From Actinomycetota bacterium (GTDB taxonomy: Bacteria; Actinomycetota; Actinomycetes; S36-B12), in NCBI GenBank assembly GCA_030684515.1, contig JAUXVJ010000024.1:227663-291662 (forward strand): a stretch of DNA of 64,000 nucleotides, read 5' to 3'. The position numbers were made by a program, and so were the translations under genes. Shown here piece by piece: positions 43,436-52,417 of the stretch; within the stretch, counting starts at the first letter, position 1, and every line of letters starts with the position of its first letter. The notes beneath the pieces were generated by a model. That model had not been told where the DNA came from, did no database searches, and saw only the letters and a program-made list of their open reading frames with translations.

Positions 43436-44245
43436 ATGGCCATCCCCCCGCCCGCGAGGACTCTGGTCTTTGTGCATGCGCATCCCGATGACGAGGCGCT
43501 CCTCACGGCCGGCACGATGGCGCGCGCAGTAGCCGAGGGTCAGCGGGTGGTCTTGGTCGTTGCCACCAATGGCGCTGCAGGCCTCACAAGTTCAGACCTT
43601 GCCAGCGGATTAGCAGAAGTGCGATCTGCTGAATTGGAGACTGCAGCACAAGCGATCGGCATTCATCGTCTCGTTTCCCTGGACTATGCCGACTCCGGAC
43701 TTGAAGCGGAGGTCGACAGCGGTTTCGCCCACGTGGACCGCTTCACCGTGGCCAGGCGCATCGCCTCGGTACTCGATGAAGAGCAGGCCGATGTGCTGGT
43801 CGGCTACGACCCATCAGGGGGCTATGGCCACCCCGATCACATCCAGGTGCATCGATCAGTACGAGCCGCCAGCGTGCTGGCCAAGAAGGCGCCGACCCTG
43901 TTTGAAGCAACCCTCCCCCGCGAGCCGATCGTCAGGGCGGTGCGACTGGCTGCCCGCATGCGCATCACGCCCAAGGATTTTGACCCGAGCACCTTCGACT
44001 CGGCGTGGACGCCCAGCGCTGAGATCACTCACCGCATCGATGCTCGCAAGTACTGGCCGATCAAGCGCACGGCATTGCGCGCACATGCTTCTCAAGCCCA
44101 GGCGGATTCTCAGATTCGCACCCTCGCAGTGCTCACGCGACTGCCGAGCGCGATCGGCATGCACCTGCTTGGCACCGAGTACTACTGCTTGGTGTCCTCA
44201 CCCAAGAGTTCGCAGACACGATCGGCAAGCAACGGCTCGTTGTAG
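43436..44245 (+). CDS. PIG-L/LmbE family deacetylase
   Basis: The product is 269 residues from ATG 43436 (AGGAAG site). Zinc-site motifs AHPDDEALL (about 14-22) and GYGHPDHIQVHR (near 125) are intact. The family removes N-acetyl groups from sugar conjugates such as GlcNAc-inositol (MshB), mycothiol conjugates (Mca) or GlcNAc-PI. It is divergent from the GT4 gene and its last 64 bases overlap convergent miaA. The substrate is not decided by sequence. Confidence 0.85.
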   Translation: MAIPPPARTLVFVHAHPDDEALLTAGTMARAVAEGQRVVLVVATNGAAGLTSSDLASGLAEVRSAELETAAQAIGIHRLVSLDYADSGLEAEVDSGFAHVDRFTVARRIASVLDEEQADVLVGYDPSGGYGHPDHIQVHRSVRAASVLAKKAPTLFEATLPREPIVRAVRLAARMRITPKDFDPSTFDSAWTPSAEITHRIDARKYWPIKRTALRAHASQAQADSQIRTLAVLTRLPSAIGMHLLGTEYYCLVSSPKSSQTRSASNGSL

Positions 44246-45099
44246 TCCAGCCAGGTGATGCGGGTGTCACGCGCAAACCAACGCTGTTGTCGGCGCGCGA
44301 ACTTCCGGGTGATCGCGATGGTGGTGTCCTGAGCCTCCTCCAGTGAGCACTCCCCCGCCAAGTACTCCAGCACCTGCGTATATCCCAGAGCCCGAGATGC
44401 CGTAAGAGATTTCGCGAGTCCCGGAAGTGCGCGCACTTCATCAACAAAGCCATCGTCAAACATCTGATGCACACGCAGAGCGATGCGCTCGTCCATCTCA
44501 GCGCGATCGATGCGCAATCCCACTCGCACGCAGGGAAACAGCTCGACCGGATCGGGCAGCTGTGCAACAAACGGCTCACCGGTCAGTTCGACGACTTCCA
44601 GAGCACGAACGATGCGACGACCGTTTGTGGGCAAGATTGCGGCAGCAGCCGCCGGATCCACTTCTGCCAGCTGCGCGTGCAGTGCTTCGGGGCCTACTCG
44701 TTGCAGTTGCTCCTCGAACTTTGCACGGACGTCAGCGTCGGTAGCGGGAAACTGCAGGTCATCAAGGATCGCGGAGATGTACAGACCCGAACCGCCAACA
44801 ACGATCGGCACGGCCCCACGGGCGGTCACATCTTCAATCGCTGACCGAGCCGTCTGCTGAAAGTCCACGACGGTCAGCGGATGCTCAACTGGCCAGACAT
44901 CAAGCAGGTGATGCCTGATGCCGCCACGTTCTGCTTCGCTTGGAGTCGCGGTGCCGATGTCCATGCCGATGTAGGCCTGCATCGAGTCGGCGCTGATGAT
45001 CTCGGCATTGCGTTGCTCTGCAATCAACTGCTGGGCCACGGCAACAGCCAGCGAGCTCTTGCCCACTGCCGTTGGCCCGACAATGACGAGCAGCGTCAT
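44182..45099 (-). CDS. miaA: tRNA dimethylallyltransferase MiaA
   Basis: The product is 305 residues. It shows GPTAVGKSSLA (P-loop, near 8), ISADSMQAYIGMDIGT and VGGSGLYISAILD. It adds the dimethylallyl group to A37 of tRNAs reading U-initial codons; MiaB, three genes away here, then methylthiolates it. Upstream in the same direction are an extradiol-dioxygenase-like gene and miaB. The 3' end overlaps the convergent PIG-L gene. Confidence 0.96.
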   Translation of the reverse strand: MTLLVIVGPTAVGKSSLAVAVAQQLIAEQRNAEIISADSMQAYIGMDIGTATPSEAERGGIRHHLLDVWPVEHPLTVVDFQQTARSAIEDVTARGAVPIVVGGSGLYISAILDDLQFPATDADVRAKFEEQLQRVGPEALHAQLAEVDPAAAAAILPTNGRRIVRALEVVELTGEPFVAQLPDPVELFPCVRVGLRIDRAEMDERIALRVHQMFDDGFVDEVRALPGLAKSLTASRALGYTQVLEYLAGECSLEEAQDTTIAITRKFARRQQRWFARDTRITWLDYNEPLLADRVCELLGEDTKQ

Positions 45100-45112
45100 C
45101 GACCTGCCGCAC

Positions 45113-45811
45113 TCATGGCTTCTGCCAGGGCCGCCAGGAGGCGACGAGGTAGTTCACCCCAAACGGAGCCGTCTCAAGCGCCAACTCACCCTGCTTCAAG
45201 TGCTGACCAGCAAGGGCAGCAACCTGCCAGGCCGGCAAGCCCTGGCACCACAGGCGTTCCGCCTGCTCCTGGGTGATCTCAACGAGGGTCTGGAAGTCTG
45301 CTGCCGCCAGTGCCGCGCTGACGACTGCATCGAAGTTGAGCGCATCAGGCTGGATGTAGCCCGGCGCCTTCTCGGTGCGAGTAGCTGAGCCGTCGCCTAC
45401 AACCAGCAGCACCGTGGGCACATCCGCTGCCCGCGCCTGGACCTCTTGCGCAATGAGCCCGCGCTCAGTGCTCGTCGTCTGCTTGCCGACACTCAGCGCG
45501 AGAATCGGCTGGTCGGCGCCGGCGGCTTCCAGTACAAATGCCGCGATGGTCAGCGCAAGTGGCAGGGTGGCGGTACCAGCCCCGATCGAGAAGTCGGCGT
45601 GACCGCCAAGGCCCTTGCTCGTGCCAATACCACCCTCGTCGAACCATGCCGTCTCATCCGCTGATCCGATCGCAATGATCTGTCGAGCATCCGGAAGAAA
45701 TTCAGACAGCAATTCGATCGATGCAGCTCGCACATCATCGAGCAGGCCTTCGACGTCAACATCCGCCAGGAGCAGTGGGGACGACGGGATGAAGACAGCC
45801 CCTACGATCAC
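45113..45811 (-). CDS. class III extradiol dioxygenase-like protein
   Basis: The product is 232 residues. The start [20 protein letters not shown] and the later [13 protein letters not shown] and [18 protein letters not shown] match the LigB-like protein kept between miaB and miaA in Actinomycetota (Rv2728c-like). In catalytic class III dioxygenases the N-terminal motif carries metal-binding histidines; here the matching part reads IPSSPLL without His, so enzyme activity is doubtful. The GTG start overlaps the miaB stop. The function is unknown. Confidence 0.75.
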   Translation of the reverse strand: MIVGAVFIPSSPLLLADVDVEGLLDDVRAASIELLSEFLPDARQIIAIGSADETAWFDEGGIGTSKGLGGHADFSIGAGTATLPLALTIAAFVLEAAGADQPILALSVGKQTTSTERGLIAQEVQARAADVPTVLLVVGDGSATRTEKAPGYIQPDALNFDAVVSAALAAADFQTLVEITQEQAERLWCQGLPAWQVAALAGQHLKQGELALETAPFGVNYLVASWRPWQKP

Positions 45812-47301
45812 GCGCTGCCCACTCGAAGAGTGGGCATGCCCAGCGAGACTCCAGGAGCTGCGATCGGCTGTTCACCGGCATCACCAGCGGCTGTGCGACG
45901 CACGGCGATCATGCGATCAGCAATCAAGTGGTGCGTTGCCGCATGAGTGACGACAGCCGTGACAACGTCGCCCGCGCGCGGAACGGGAAGTTTCGGATCC
46001 AAGCCCACATGCACGAGTCGGTTATCAACGGCACGGCCTGAGATGCGCAATGTGTCGGCGTCCTTGCGGCCCTCACCCAAGGCGACGAGCACCTCAACCT
46101 CACGGCCCAACTGCTTCTTGTTCTCCTGCCAGGAGATGTCATTCTGCAAGGCCACCAAACGCAGGTATCGCTCCTGCATGACCTCGCGAGAGATCTGGTT
46201 GGGCATGGTGGCCGCAGGTGTGCCAGCACGTTGCGAATACAAGAAGGTGAAGGCGTTGGCAAAGCGCGCCTGCTCGACCACATGCAGGGTCTGCTCGAAA
46301 TCCTCTTCGGTCTCGCCGGGGAAGCCGATGATGATGTCCGTGCTGATGGCTGCATGGGGCATTGCAGCGCGGACCTTCTCGATGATGCCGAGGTACTTCT
46401 CCTGACGGTACGAGCGACGCATCGACTTCAGGATCTCATTGGATCCTGACTGCAAGGGCATGTGCAGTTGCGGCATCACGTTTGGCGTGCTTGCCATCGC
46501 CTCGATGACATCGTCAGTGAAGTCGCGCGGATGGGGCGAGGTGAAGCGCACTCGCTCAAGGCCTTCAATGGATCCGCAGGAACGCAGCAGCTTGCCGAAC
46601 GCGAGTTGGTCGCCGAACTCAACGCCATAGGCATTGACGTTCTGACCAAGCAGGGTGATCTCAATGATGCCCTGATCAACAAGGGCTTGGACTTCAGCAA
46701 GAATCTCGCCGGGTCGGCGATCCTTCTCAGTGCCGCGCAGCGAGGGCACGATGCAGAACGTGCAGGTGTTGTTGCAGCCGACGCTGACCGACACCCAGGC
46801 CGCATATGCCGACTCACGACGAGTGGGCAGGTTCGACGGAAACTCCACGAGCGCCTCGGCGATCTCCACCTGCGACTGCTGCTCAATGCGAGCACGCTCA
46901 AGCAAGACCGGCAGCGACCCAAGATTGTGGGTGCCGAAGACCACATCGACCCAAGGCGCCTTGCGGACGATCTCACCTTGGTCCTTCTGAGCCAGGCAGC
47001 CGCCCACAGCAATCTGCATGCTCGGGTTCTTCTCTTTCACCGGCACAAGATGCGAGAGGTTGCCGTACAGCTTGTTGTCTGCGTTCTCGCGCACCGCACA
47101 GGTATTGAAGACGAGCACATCAGGAGTCGAACCGTCGATTGCCTTCACATAACCGGCTTCCTCGAGCAGGCCCGACAGCCGCTCAGAGTCATGCACGTTC
47201 ATCTGGCAGCCATGAGTACGCACCTCATAGGTACGCGGACCACTGCCTACGGATTCTGATACCGGGAAATGGCTGTCAAGCAAGGACCCATTTGCCACCA
47301 C
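45808..47301 (-). CDS. miaB: tRNA-2-methylthio-N6-dimethylallyladenosine synthase MiaB
   Basis: The product is 497 residues. The N-terminal MTTase domain has [26 protein letters not shown] and GGCLAQK (cluster cysteines). The radical-SAM domain has [15 protein letters not shown], and the end is a TRAM domain. It adds the methylthio group to i6A37 of tRNA, the step after MiaA. The start is GTG 47301. It heads the miaB-miaA unit. Confidence 0.97.
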   Translation of the reverse strand: MVANGSLLDSHFPVSESVGSGPRTYEVRTHGCQMNVHDSERLSGLLEEAGYVKAIDGSTPDVLVFNTCAVRENADNKLYGNLSHLVPVKEKNPSMQIAVGGCLAQKDQGEIVRKAPWVDVVFGTHNLGSLPVLLERARIEQQSQVEIAEALVEFPSNLPTRRESAYAAWVSVSVGCNNTCTFCIVPSLRGTEKDRRPGEILAEVQALVDQGIIEITLLGQNVNAYGVEFGDQLAFGKLLRSCGSIEGLERVRFTSPHPRDFTDDVIEAMASTPNVMPQLHMPLQSGSNEILKSMRRSYRQEKYLGIIEKVRAAMPHAAISTDIIIGFPGETEEDFEQTLHVVEQARFANAFTFLYSQRAGTPAATMPNQISREVMQERYLRLVALQNDISWQENKKQLGREVEVLVALGEGRKDADTLRISGRAVDNRLVHVGLDPKLPVPRAGDVVTAVVTHAATHHLIADRMIAVRRTAAGDAGEQPIAAPGVSLGMPTLRVGSA

Positions 47302-47364
47302 TTGGGCATCCTACCGACAATCGCTGAAGTCCTTCGTGGCCCGAGACGACGCTCCCAAAGGACT

Positions 47365-47844
47365 TCAGCTGGACGAATAGCAATCGGCGTCAGTGACTTG
47401 ATACTTCCTGCCGCTGTTGTCGTACGTGATGAACTGCAACTTGGCCTTCTGCATTGCCCGCACTGAACTGATGGAGTCAATTGAGTCGTCCACCACTACC
47501 CCGGAGGTCGTCAAGAAGTTGACCGTGACGAAGAATCCGTTGGGACACCCGTACTGCGAAATAACGGTCAGATTCACAAACCTGCAAGCGGAATAGCAAG
47601 GGTCTCCCCTGGTATCGGCCTTGTAGGCAAGGGTGTCATCGTTGGAAAACGTCACATAGCCCTTGGGATACCAATTCTTGGGAATCACCGGCTTGGCAGC
47701 GGGCGCGGAAGGTGCAGGAGTTGCTCTCGGAGATTCGGAGAGGAAAGGAACAGGCGAGTTGGCAGTGGACTGGGAAGCAGTGGCCGTACCCGTGTATGCC
47801 GAGAAGAAAAGAAGAACTCCCATGAGTACGGCGACCTTCTTCAC
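47365..47844 (-). CDS. small secreted protein of unknown function
   Basis: About 159 residues from GTG 47844, which follows GGGGGA; a GTG 24 bases upstream is an alternative. A signal peptide (about 1-25, ending TATASQ) is followed by a Ser/Pro/Ala linker. A C-terminal domain has four cysteines (GDPCYSACRFVN, SQYGCPNGFFVTVNF, DADCYSSS). The strand pattern resembles FxLYD-type extracellular domains. No neighbour suggests a role. Confidence 0.6.
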   Translation of the reverse strand: MKKVAVLMGVLLFFSAYTGTATASQSTANSPVPFLSESPRATPAPSAPAAKPVIPKNWYPKGYVTFSNDDTLAYKADTRGDPCYSACRFVNLTVISQYGCPNGFFVTVNFLTTSGVVVDDSIDSISSVRAMQKAKLQFITYDNSGRKYQVTDADCYSSS

Positions 47845-47979
47845 GTATCCCCCGAAACCCTTATCCACCGAAACTACTGTGACAAAACCCTAGAACCGAT
47901 ACGCATCGCAGGCAATGCCTTCGCGCAGCACACTAGGGTCACTTCGGCGGCAATTGACCGCTTGAAATCTGGGGGTTCA

Positions 47980-48513
47980 ATGGGGCTGTTTGGCAAGATC
48001 AAGAAGAGCATGGGCATCGGAACGATTTCCTTCGATCTTGCTGTTCCCTCCTCGATTCAAGGAAGCGCCGGGACTCTTGAGGGTGAGGTCATTCTCAAAG
48101 CCAAGAGCGAGCAGCAGGTCAAGGACGTTGAAGTCGTATTCGAACGCGTCTATAGCTGGGACGAGCGCGAGTCCACCTACAACTCATCGACCAATCGCCA
48201 CGAGGACCGTTGGGTGGAGAGGTCCAACACTGTCGAGCTCGGCAAGTTCAAGGACGAGACCGCATTTTCCATGGCTGCCGAAGAATCCAAGACGATCCAC
48301 TTCACCATTGCCTTTCAGCCAATTTCTGGCAACGAAGTCACTGACTCCAACAACTTGATGTGGGACGTGCTGGACTCAGCACTCTTCAATGGCAATTCGA
48401 TCTTCGGCTCCTCCATGCGCAATCAGCGAATTGAGTACAAGGTGAGTGGCGATGTTGACCTCGTCGATGTCGCCTTCGACAAGGGTGACTCAAAGCAGAT
48501 CGTTGTGATCTAG
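47980..48513 (+). CDS. Spo0M-like (sporulation-control) arrestin-fold protein
   Basis: The product is 177 residues from ATG 47980, after GGGGG. It begins MGLFGKIKKSMGIG, followed by SFDLAVPSSIQGSAGTLEGE and VKDVEVVFERVYSWDERES. These match the N-terminal beta-sandwich of Spo0M proteins, which are shorter here than in Bacillus. Spo0M affects sporulation and division in Bacillus; in non-sporulating actinobacteria its role is unknown. The next gene follows after 11 bases. Confidence 0.75.
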   Translation: MGLFGKIKKSMGIGTISFDLAVPSSIQGSAGTLEGEVILKAKSEQQVKDVEVVFERVYSWDERESTYNSSTNRHEDRWVERSNTVELGKFKDETAFSMAAEESKTIHFTIAFQPISGNEVTDSNNLMWDVLDSALFNGNSIFGSSMRNQRIEYKVSGDVDLVDVAFDKGDSKQIVVI

Positions 48514-48524
48514 GGGGCTTGCAC

Positions 48525-49337
48525 ATGGCCATTCATTCGCGCATTGCCTTGAACACCATGTGCTTGCCCGGCTCACCCTTGGAGAGCGACCTCGCATTCG
48601 CAGTGTCCAATGGCTACTCGCGCATCTCTATCGACCCATCGAAGATGGAAACAACCGGCTGGGATCGCGGCACCGAGATCATCGTGAAGTCGGGCCTTGA
48701 AGTGGCCACTGTCGTGAACTCAAGCTGGTTCACTCTTGATGATCCATCAACTTGGCTTGCTACCCAGGAGCAGCAGCTGCTCCTGCTTGACCGAGCTGCT
48801 GCATTGGGTGCCAAGAGCGTCTATGGCATCACCGGTCCGGCCGGATCACTCGAATGGAGTGAAGCTGCACAGGCCTACGTGGAAGCCATCGCGCCTGTGG
48901 CAGCTCGCGCCAGGCAACTCGGCATCGCCCTGGCCGTCGAACCAACGATCCCGCTGCGCATCAACATCAACCTGGCCCTGAGCCTGCGCGACGCAGTTGA
49001 GCTGGCTCAGTTGGCTGGAGTATGGGTGTGCAATGACCTCTACGGCTGCATGGGTGAGGCGCACCTGAAGGAGACCATTCACAGCAGCATCCGATCCACC
49101 GCGCTCGTGCAGGTCTGCGACTACGTCTTCGGCACGCTCAACACCCCCAATCGAGCAGTACCGGGCGATGGCGACCTGCACTTGAAGACGATTCTCGGCT
49201 GGATGGTGGAGGCCGGCTATGACGGAGCGTTTGATCTTGAGCTCAATGGTCCACTCATCGATGAAGAGGGGTACTACCCTGCGGCTCTACGCGGGGCTCA
49301 CGTATTGACCGCACTACTCCAAGAGATTGGTGCCTGA
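48525..49337 (+). CDS. sugar phosphate isomerase/epimerase-like TIM barrel
   Basis: The product is 270 residues. The pattern ALNTMCLPGSPLESDLAFAV, LDRAAALGAKSVYGITGP, LAVEPTIPLRININLA and DLELNGPLIDEEGYY fits the AP-endonuclease-2/xylose-isomerase-like fold. Glu in AVEPT and DLEL are probable metal ligands. Substrate unknown. The start is taken at ATG 48525. The stop overlaps the next gene's start, so it is in one operon with the hotdog genes. Confidence 0.75.
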   Translation: MAIHSRIALNTMCLPGSPLESDLAFAVSNGYSRISIDPSKMETTGWDRGTEIIVKSGLEVATVVNSSWFTLDDPSTWLATQEQQLLLLDRAAALGAKSVYGITGPAGSLEWSEAAQAYVEAIAPVAARARQLGIALAVEPTIPLRININLALSLRDAVELAQLAGVWVCNDLYGCMGEAHLKETIHSSIRSTALVQVCDYVFGTLNTPNRAVPGDGDLHLKTILGWMVEAGYDGAFDLELNGPLIDEEGYYPAALRGAHVLTALLQEIGA

Positions 49338-49921
49338 TGGTTGTTGAGGATTCGGCAACTGCAATCAGGCAGACTTCGCTGGCGCAGGCGGGCGCCTCAA
49401 TGCGAGCTCTGCAAGACGTCATCACGGGTACGAGTGCTCCATCAGCCGAACTGGATCACATGGCTACAGCGATGGATGCCATCACCAAGCGCCTGACTCC
49501 CTATCGCCGAGCCATCAAAGGCGTGCACAACTTTGAGAACTACGTCGACGCCGCACCTGCGCACACATTGACTCCCGAGTTCGAGGTGCTTGAACAGGAC
49601 GCCAACTCACTGCGCGGCAGAGTGCGCTTCGGACTTTTCTATCGCAACGCATTTGGAATCGCGAACGGCGGAGCGATCGCTTTGATGTTCGACACAGCGA
49701 TGGCTTACTTGGGCTCCACTTCAGACATCCCCGCGTACACAGCAAGTCTCCAAGTCGACTTTCGAAGGGGTGCGCCCATAGATGCCGACCTCACTGTGCT
49801 CGTGCGACGCGGGAGTACAGAGGGCCGCAAGCATGAGCTCTCAGCGCAGTTATTTGAGGGTGATGTTCTGCTCTCTGAAGCCAGTTGTTTGATGGTCGAA
49901 CCTAGAGATACAGGTGCCTGA
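49337..49921 (+). CDS. hotdog-fold thioesterase-like protein (PaaI type), copy 1
   Basis: The product is 194 residues. The C-terminal part (about 85-190) is a hotdog domain with FGLFYRNAFGIANGGAIALM and VDFRRGAPIDADLTVLVR. The N-terminal about 75 residues are an extra helical region (MRALQDVITGTSAPSAELDH). The GG in IANGGAIA matches the HGGxxA active-site motif, but His is replaced by Asn, so catalysis may differ. It overlaps the preceding gene and is followed two bases on by a paralogue. Confidence 0.75.
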   Translation: MVVEDSATAIRQTSLAQAGASMRALQDVITGTSAPSAELDHMATAMDAITKRLTPYRRAIKGVHNFENYVDAAPAHTLTPEFEVLEQDANSLRGRVRFGLFYRNAFGIANGGAIALMFDTAMAYLGSTSDIPAYTASLQVDFRRGAPIDADLTVLVRRGSTEGRKHELSAQLFEGDVLLSEASCLMVEPRDTGA

Positions 49922-49923
49922 AG

Positions 49924-50496
49924 GTGAATACAGACAAAGCCTCATCGGACAACTCCACGGCACTGGCCGACCTGGGAAGCGCGCTGCGCGAACTTCAGAA
50001 TGTGGCGACAGCAAGTGGCGCGCCAGCCGATATTGCCACCGCAGCAGCCGAGTCCATGAAGTTGATCACCGGTCTGCTTCAGCCATATGCCGCAGAGCTC
50101 GGCAGCGAGCATGACTTCGAGCACTACGTCGCCACATCGGGATCCCACACGCTGAATCCGCCGATGGAAATCTTGAATAGGGGCGAAGGCTCTATTGAGA
50201 TGTCCGTCAACTTCGGCCCCTTCTTTCGTAACGCCTTCGGCTATGTGAATGGCGGCGCAATCGCCAGCATGTTCGATACAGCAATTGCGCATGTGGCCTA
50301 CGCAGTCGCCGGCCGCTCATTCACTGCGAACCTGAGTGTCGACTATCGCAACCCGGCTCCGATCAACACCGAGCTGCTGGTGAAGATCGGACTGGAGAGT
50401 TCTGAGGGACGCAAGTTCATCGTCCTTGCCCAACTCTTCAACGGTGACGTACTGGTGTCGGAGGCGCACTCACTCCTGATCCAGCCGAAAGCCTGA
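49924..50496 (+). CDS. hotdog-fold thioesterase-like protein (PaaI type), copy 2
   Basis: The product is 190 residues and parallels copy 1 throughout: LGSALRELQNVATASGAPAD, an N-terminal helical region, FGPFFRNAFGYVNGGAIASM, VDYRNPAPINTELLVK. It has the same Asn in place of His in the NGG motif. A tandem duplication with kept extensions suggests a heterodimer or differing acyl substrates. The start is GTG 49924. Confidence 0.75.
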   Translation: MNTDKASSDNSTALADLGSALRELQNVATASGAPADIATAAAESMKLITGLLQPYAAELGSEHDFEHYVATSGSHTLNPPMEILNRGEGSIEMSVNFGPFFRNAFGYVNGGAIASMFDTAIAHVAYAVAGRSFTANLSVDYRNPAPINTELLVKIGLESSEGRKFIVLAQLFNGDVLVSEAHSLLIQPKA

Positions 50497-50543
50497 GACT
50501 CGGCGGAGGGATCGATGAAGTCGTCGAGAGCTAACCCGGTTCG

Positions 50544-51335
50544 CTAGAAGTCGGTGCCGCCGTCAATGTTCACCAAGGCACCGGTGAGGTAGCCAGCCCG
50601 CGGTGACAGCAGGAAGGCAAGCAGGTCGCCCACCTCTTCAGGCTTGCCGGGTCGGCTCAGGGCCACATGCATGCCCCACTCCTCGACCATCACTCGCTCG
50701 ATCGCGGTCTCATAGGGCCAGCCACGCTGATCGGCAACCATCTGCCGCATGGCATGAAGGCCATCTGTCTCGATGGCACCCGGGCAGATGCAGTTGGCGC
50801 GGACCCCTTGCGCCCCATAGGCCTTGGCGATGCCCTTGGTGAACAAGGCGACCGAGCCTTTGAGCGATGCGTAGGGCAGTCTCGCGAGTTCAGGTGACCG
50901 AACTGAATAGGCAGCAGTGGTGACGACCGTGCCACGAGTTTCGATCAGGTGCGGCAATGCGGCTTCCACAGAGCGAGTGACTCCAAGCAGCACGTCCCGA
51001 AATGCAGCTGTCCACTCGTCGTCCCCCGACTCGATTGGCATGAAGCCCTTGGTGCCGGTGGTGACGCCCACGCCGTCGAGTCGGCCCAGAAATTCAACGC
51101 TGCTCGCCACAGCGCGTGCCGCGTCGCCTTCTTTGGACACGTCGAATGAAAGACCAACAGCCTTGGTCGCTCCAGCTTCAGTCAACTCGGCGGCCGCGCG
51201 GTCAGCCCGCGACTGATCGCGACCGACAACAACGATGGAGGCACCGTCTGCGGCAAGCACGCGAGCACCGGCAAGTCCCATGCCGGCTGTGCCACCTACG
51301 AGCAGATATCCCTTGTCGCGTACCTGCAGATCCAT
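50544..51335 (-). CDS. short-chain dehydrogenase/reductase
   Basis: The product is 263 residues. It has the cofactor motif GGTAGMGLAGARVL (about 13-26), active-site Tyr/Lys in LPYASLKG and the end GALVNIDGGTDF. The usual NNAG motif reads TTGTK (GVGVTTGTKGFM), a change from most SDRs. It is downstream of an LLM oxidoreductase gene by 12 bases, in one operon. The substrate is unknown. Confidence 0.85.
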   Translation of the reverse strand: MDLQVRDKGYLLVGGTAGMGLAGARVLAADGASIVVVGRDQSRADRAAAELTEAGATKAVGLSFDVSKEGDAARAVASSVEFLGRLDGVGVTTGTKGFMPIESGDDEWTAAFRDVLLGVTRSVEAALPHLIETRGTVVTTAAYSVRSPELARLPYASLKGSVALFTKGIAKAYGAQGVRANCICPGAIETDGLHAMRQMVADQRGWPYETAIERVMVEEWGMHVALSRPGKPEEVGDLLAFLLSPRAGYLTGALVNIDGGTDF

Positions 51336-51347
51336 AGCCCCTACTTC

Positions 51348-52262
51348 CTAGATTGTCCGTGCGATGACGTGTTCACTGAATTCCTGCAAACGATCAAGGG
51401 ACTCCGGGATCGAATCGGTCCACGGGTCCACCTGCACCCAGGAGACGCCGAGCTCTGACAGCCGACCGATCTCATCGATCTGCTCTTCGGCAGTCGCGCC
51501 AGAACTGAAGCGGATTGTTGGAGTGGACGCCTGGATTGCGATGTCGGCCATCGAACGACCGCGGGCTTCGACTCGGCCTTGCAAGTCATTGAGCACTGCA
51601 GCGAGGTCTTCGATGGTGCTGATCGGCTTGGTGCGAGCCGTCGTTGAAAGTTCAGCCGGACCCATCATCACTGACCAGCCCTGGCCCCATTCGGCAATGC
51701 GATCAAGCACGCGGCCACTGTTGCCACCGAGCCACAGCGGCGGATGAGGCTTCTGAATGAATCCGGGCTGCACGGTCTGGCTCAGGGCAGTGAAGTGCTT
51801 GCCTTCGAAGCTGATCTCCTGGCCGGTGCTCGCCTGTTTGATCACGGCGATGGACTCGTCGAACAACTCATTGCGCTCATCGAAGTCCACTCCGACTGCA
51901 GAGAACTCTGAACGCAGGTAGCCGGTCCCGAGCACAAAGATTGCACGCCCCCCGGACAGCACATCGACAGAGGTCATGCCTGAGAGCTGCAGCAATGGAT
52001 TGCGGTACGGCAGCACCAGCAGGTGCGTCAGCAGTTTCACTTCAGTGGTGACCGCTGCCAGGAAGGAAAGCATGGCGAAGGGGTCAAAGGCCTCGTGCCC
52101 TCCGCGCTGCAGCCACTTCAGCGACGGTGCGGGGTGATCGGTGATGCCCAATCCGCTGATGCCCGATGCTTCGATCTGCTTGCAGACTGAAGTGATGGTT
52201 GAGGGCTTGATCCACATACCTTCAAGGTCAGACCGGACGGGGTAATCAGTCACGAATTTCAT
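51348..52262 (-). CDS. LLM-class (probably F420-dependent) oxidoreductase
   Basis: The product is 304 residues with a luciferase-like TIM barrel: ISGLGITDHPAPSLKWLQRG, LAAVTTEVKLLTHLLVLPYR, VDVLSGGRAIFVLGTGYLRSE and HPPLWLGGNSGRVLDRIAEW. The conserved cis-peptide-type region and the GGRA motif fit the F420-dependent actinobacterial families. The cofactor is inferred from the family. It heads a two-gene operon with the SDR gene. Confidence 0.85.
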   Translation of the reverse strand: MKFVTDYPVRSDLEGMWIKPSTITSVCKQIEASGISGLGITDHPAPSLKWLQRGGHEAFDPFAMLSFLAAVTTEVKLLTHLLVLPYRNPLLQLSGMTSVDVLSGGRAIFVLGTGYLRSEFSAVGVDFDERNELFDESIAVIKQASTGQEISFEGKHFTALSQTVQPGFIQKPHPPLWLGGNSGRVLDRIAEWGQGWSVMMGPAELSTTARTKPISTIEDLAAVLNDLQGRVEARGRSMADIAIQASTPTIRFSSGATAEEQIDEIGRLSELGVSWVQVDPWTDSIPESLDRLQEFSEHVIARTI

Positions 52263-52417
52263 AGGAAGCAGAGTCTAGGGTCGCGCAATCTCCTGAAAGG
52301 CGGATCGTCCCCCGTTCGAGTGCGGGCGATTGTCATGCAATGACTTATTCCAAGTTCACAATGCGCTGATATCGTCGCCAAAGATGCCTGCTATCACCTT
52401 TTCGAGGAGCTGTACCG

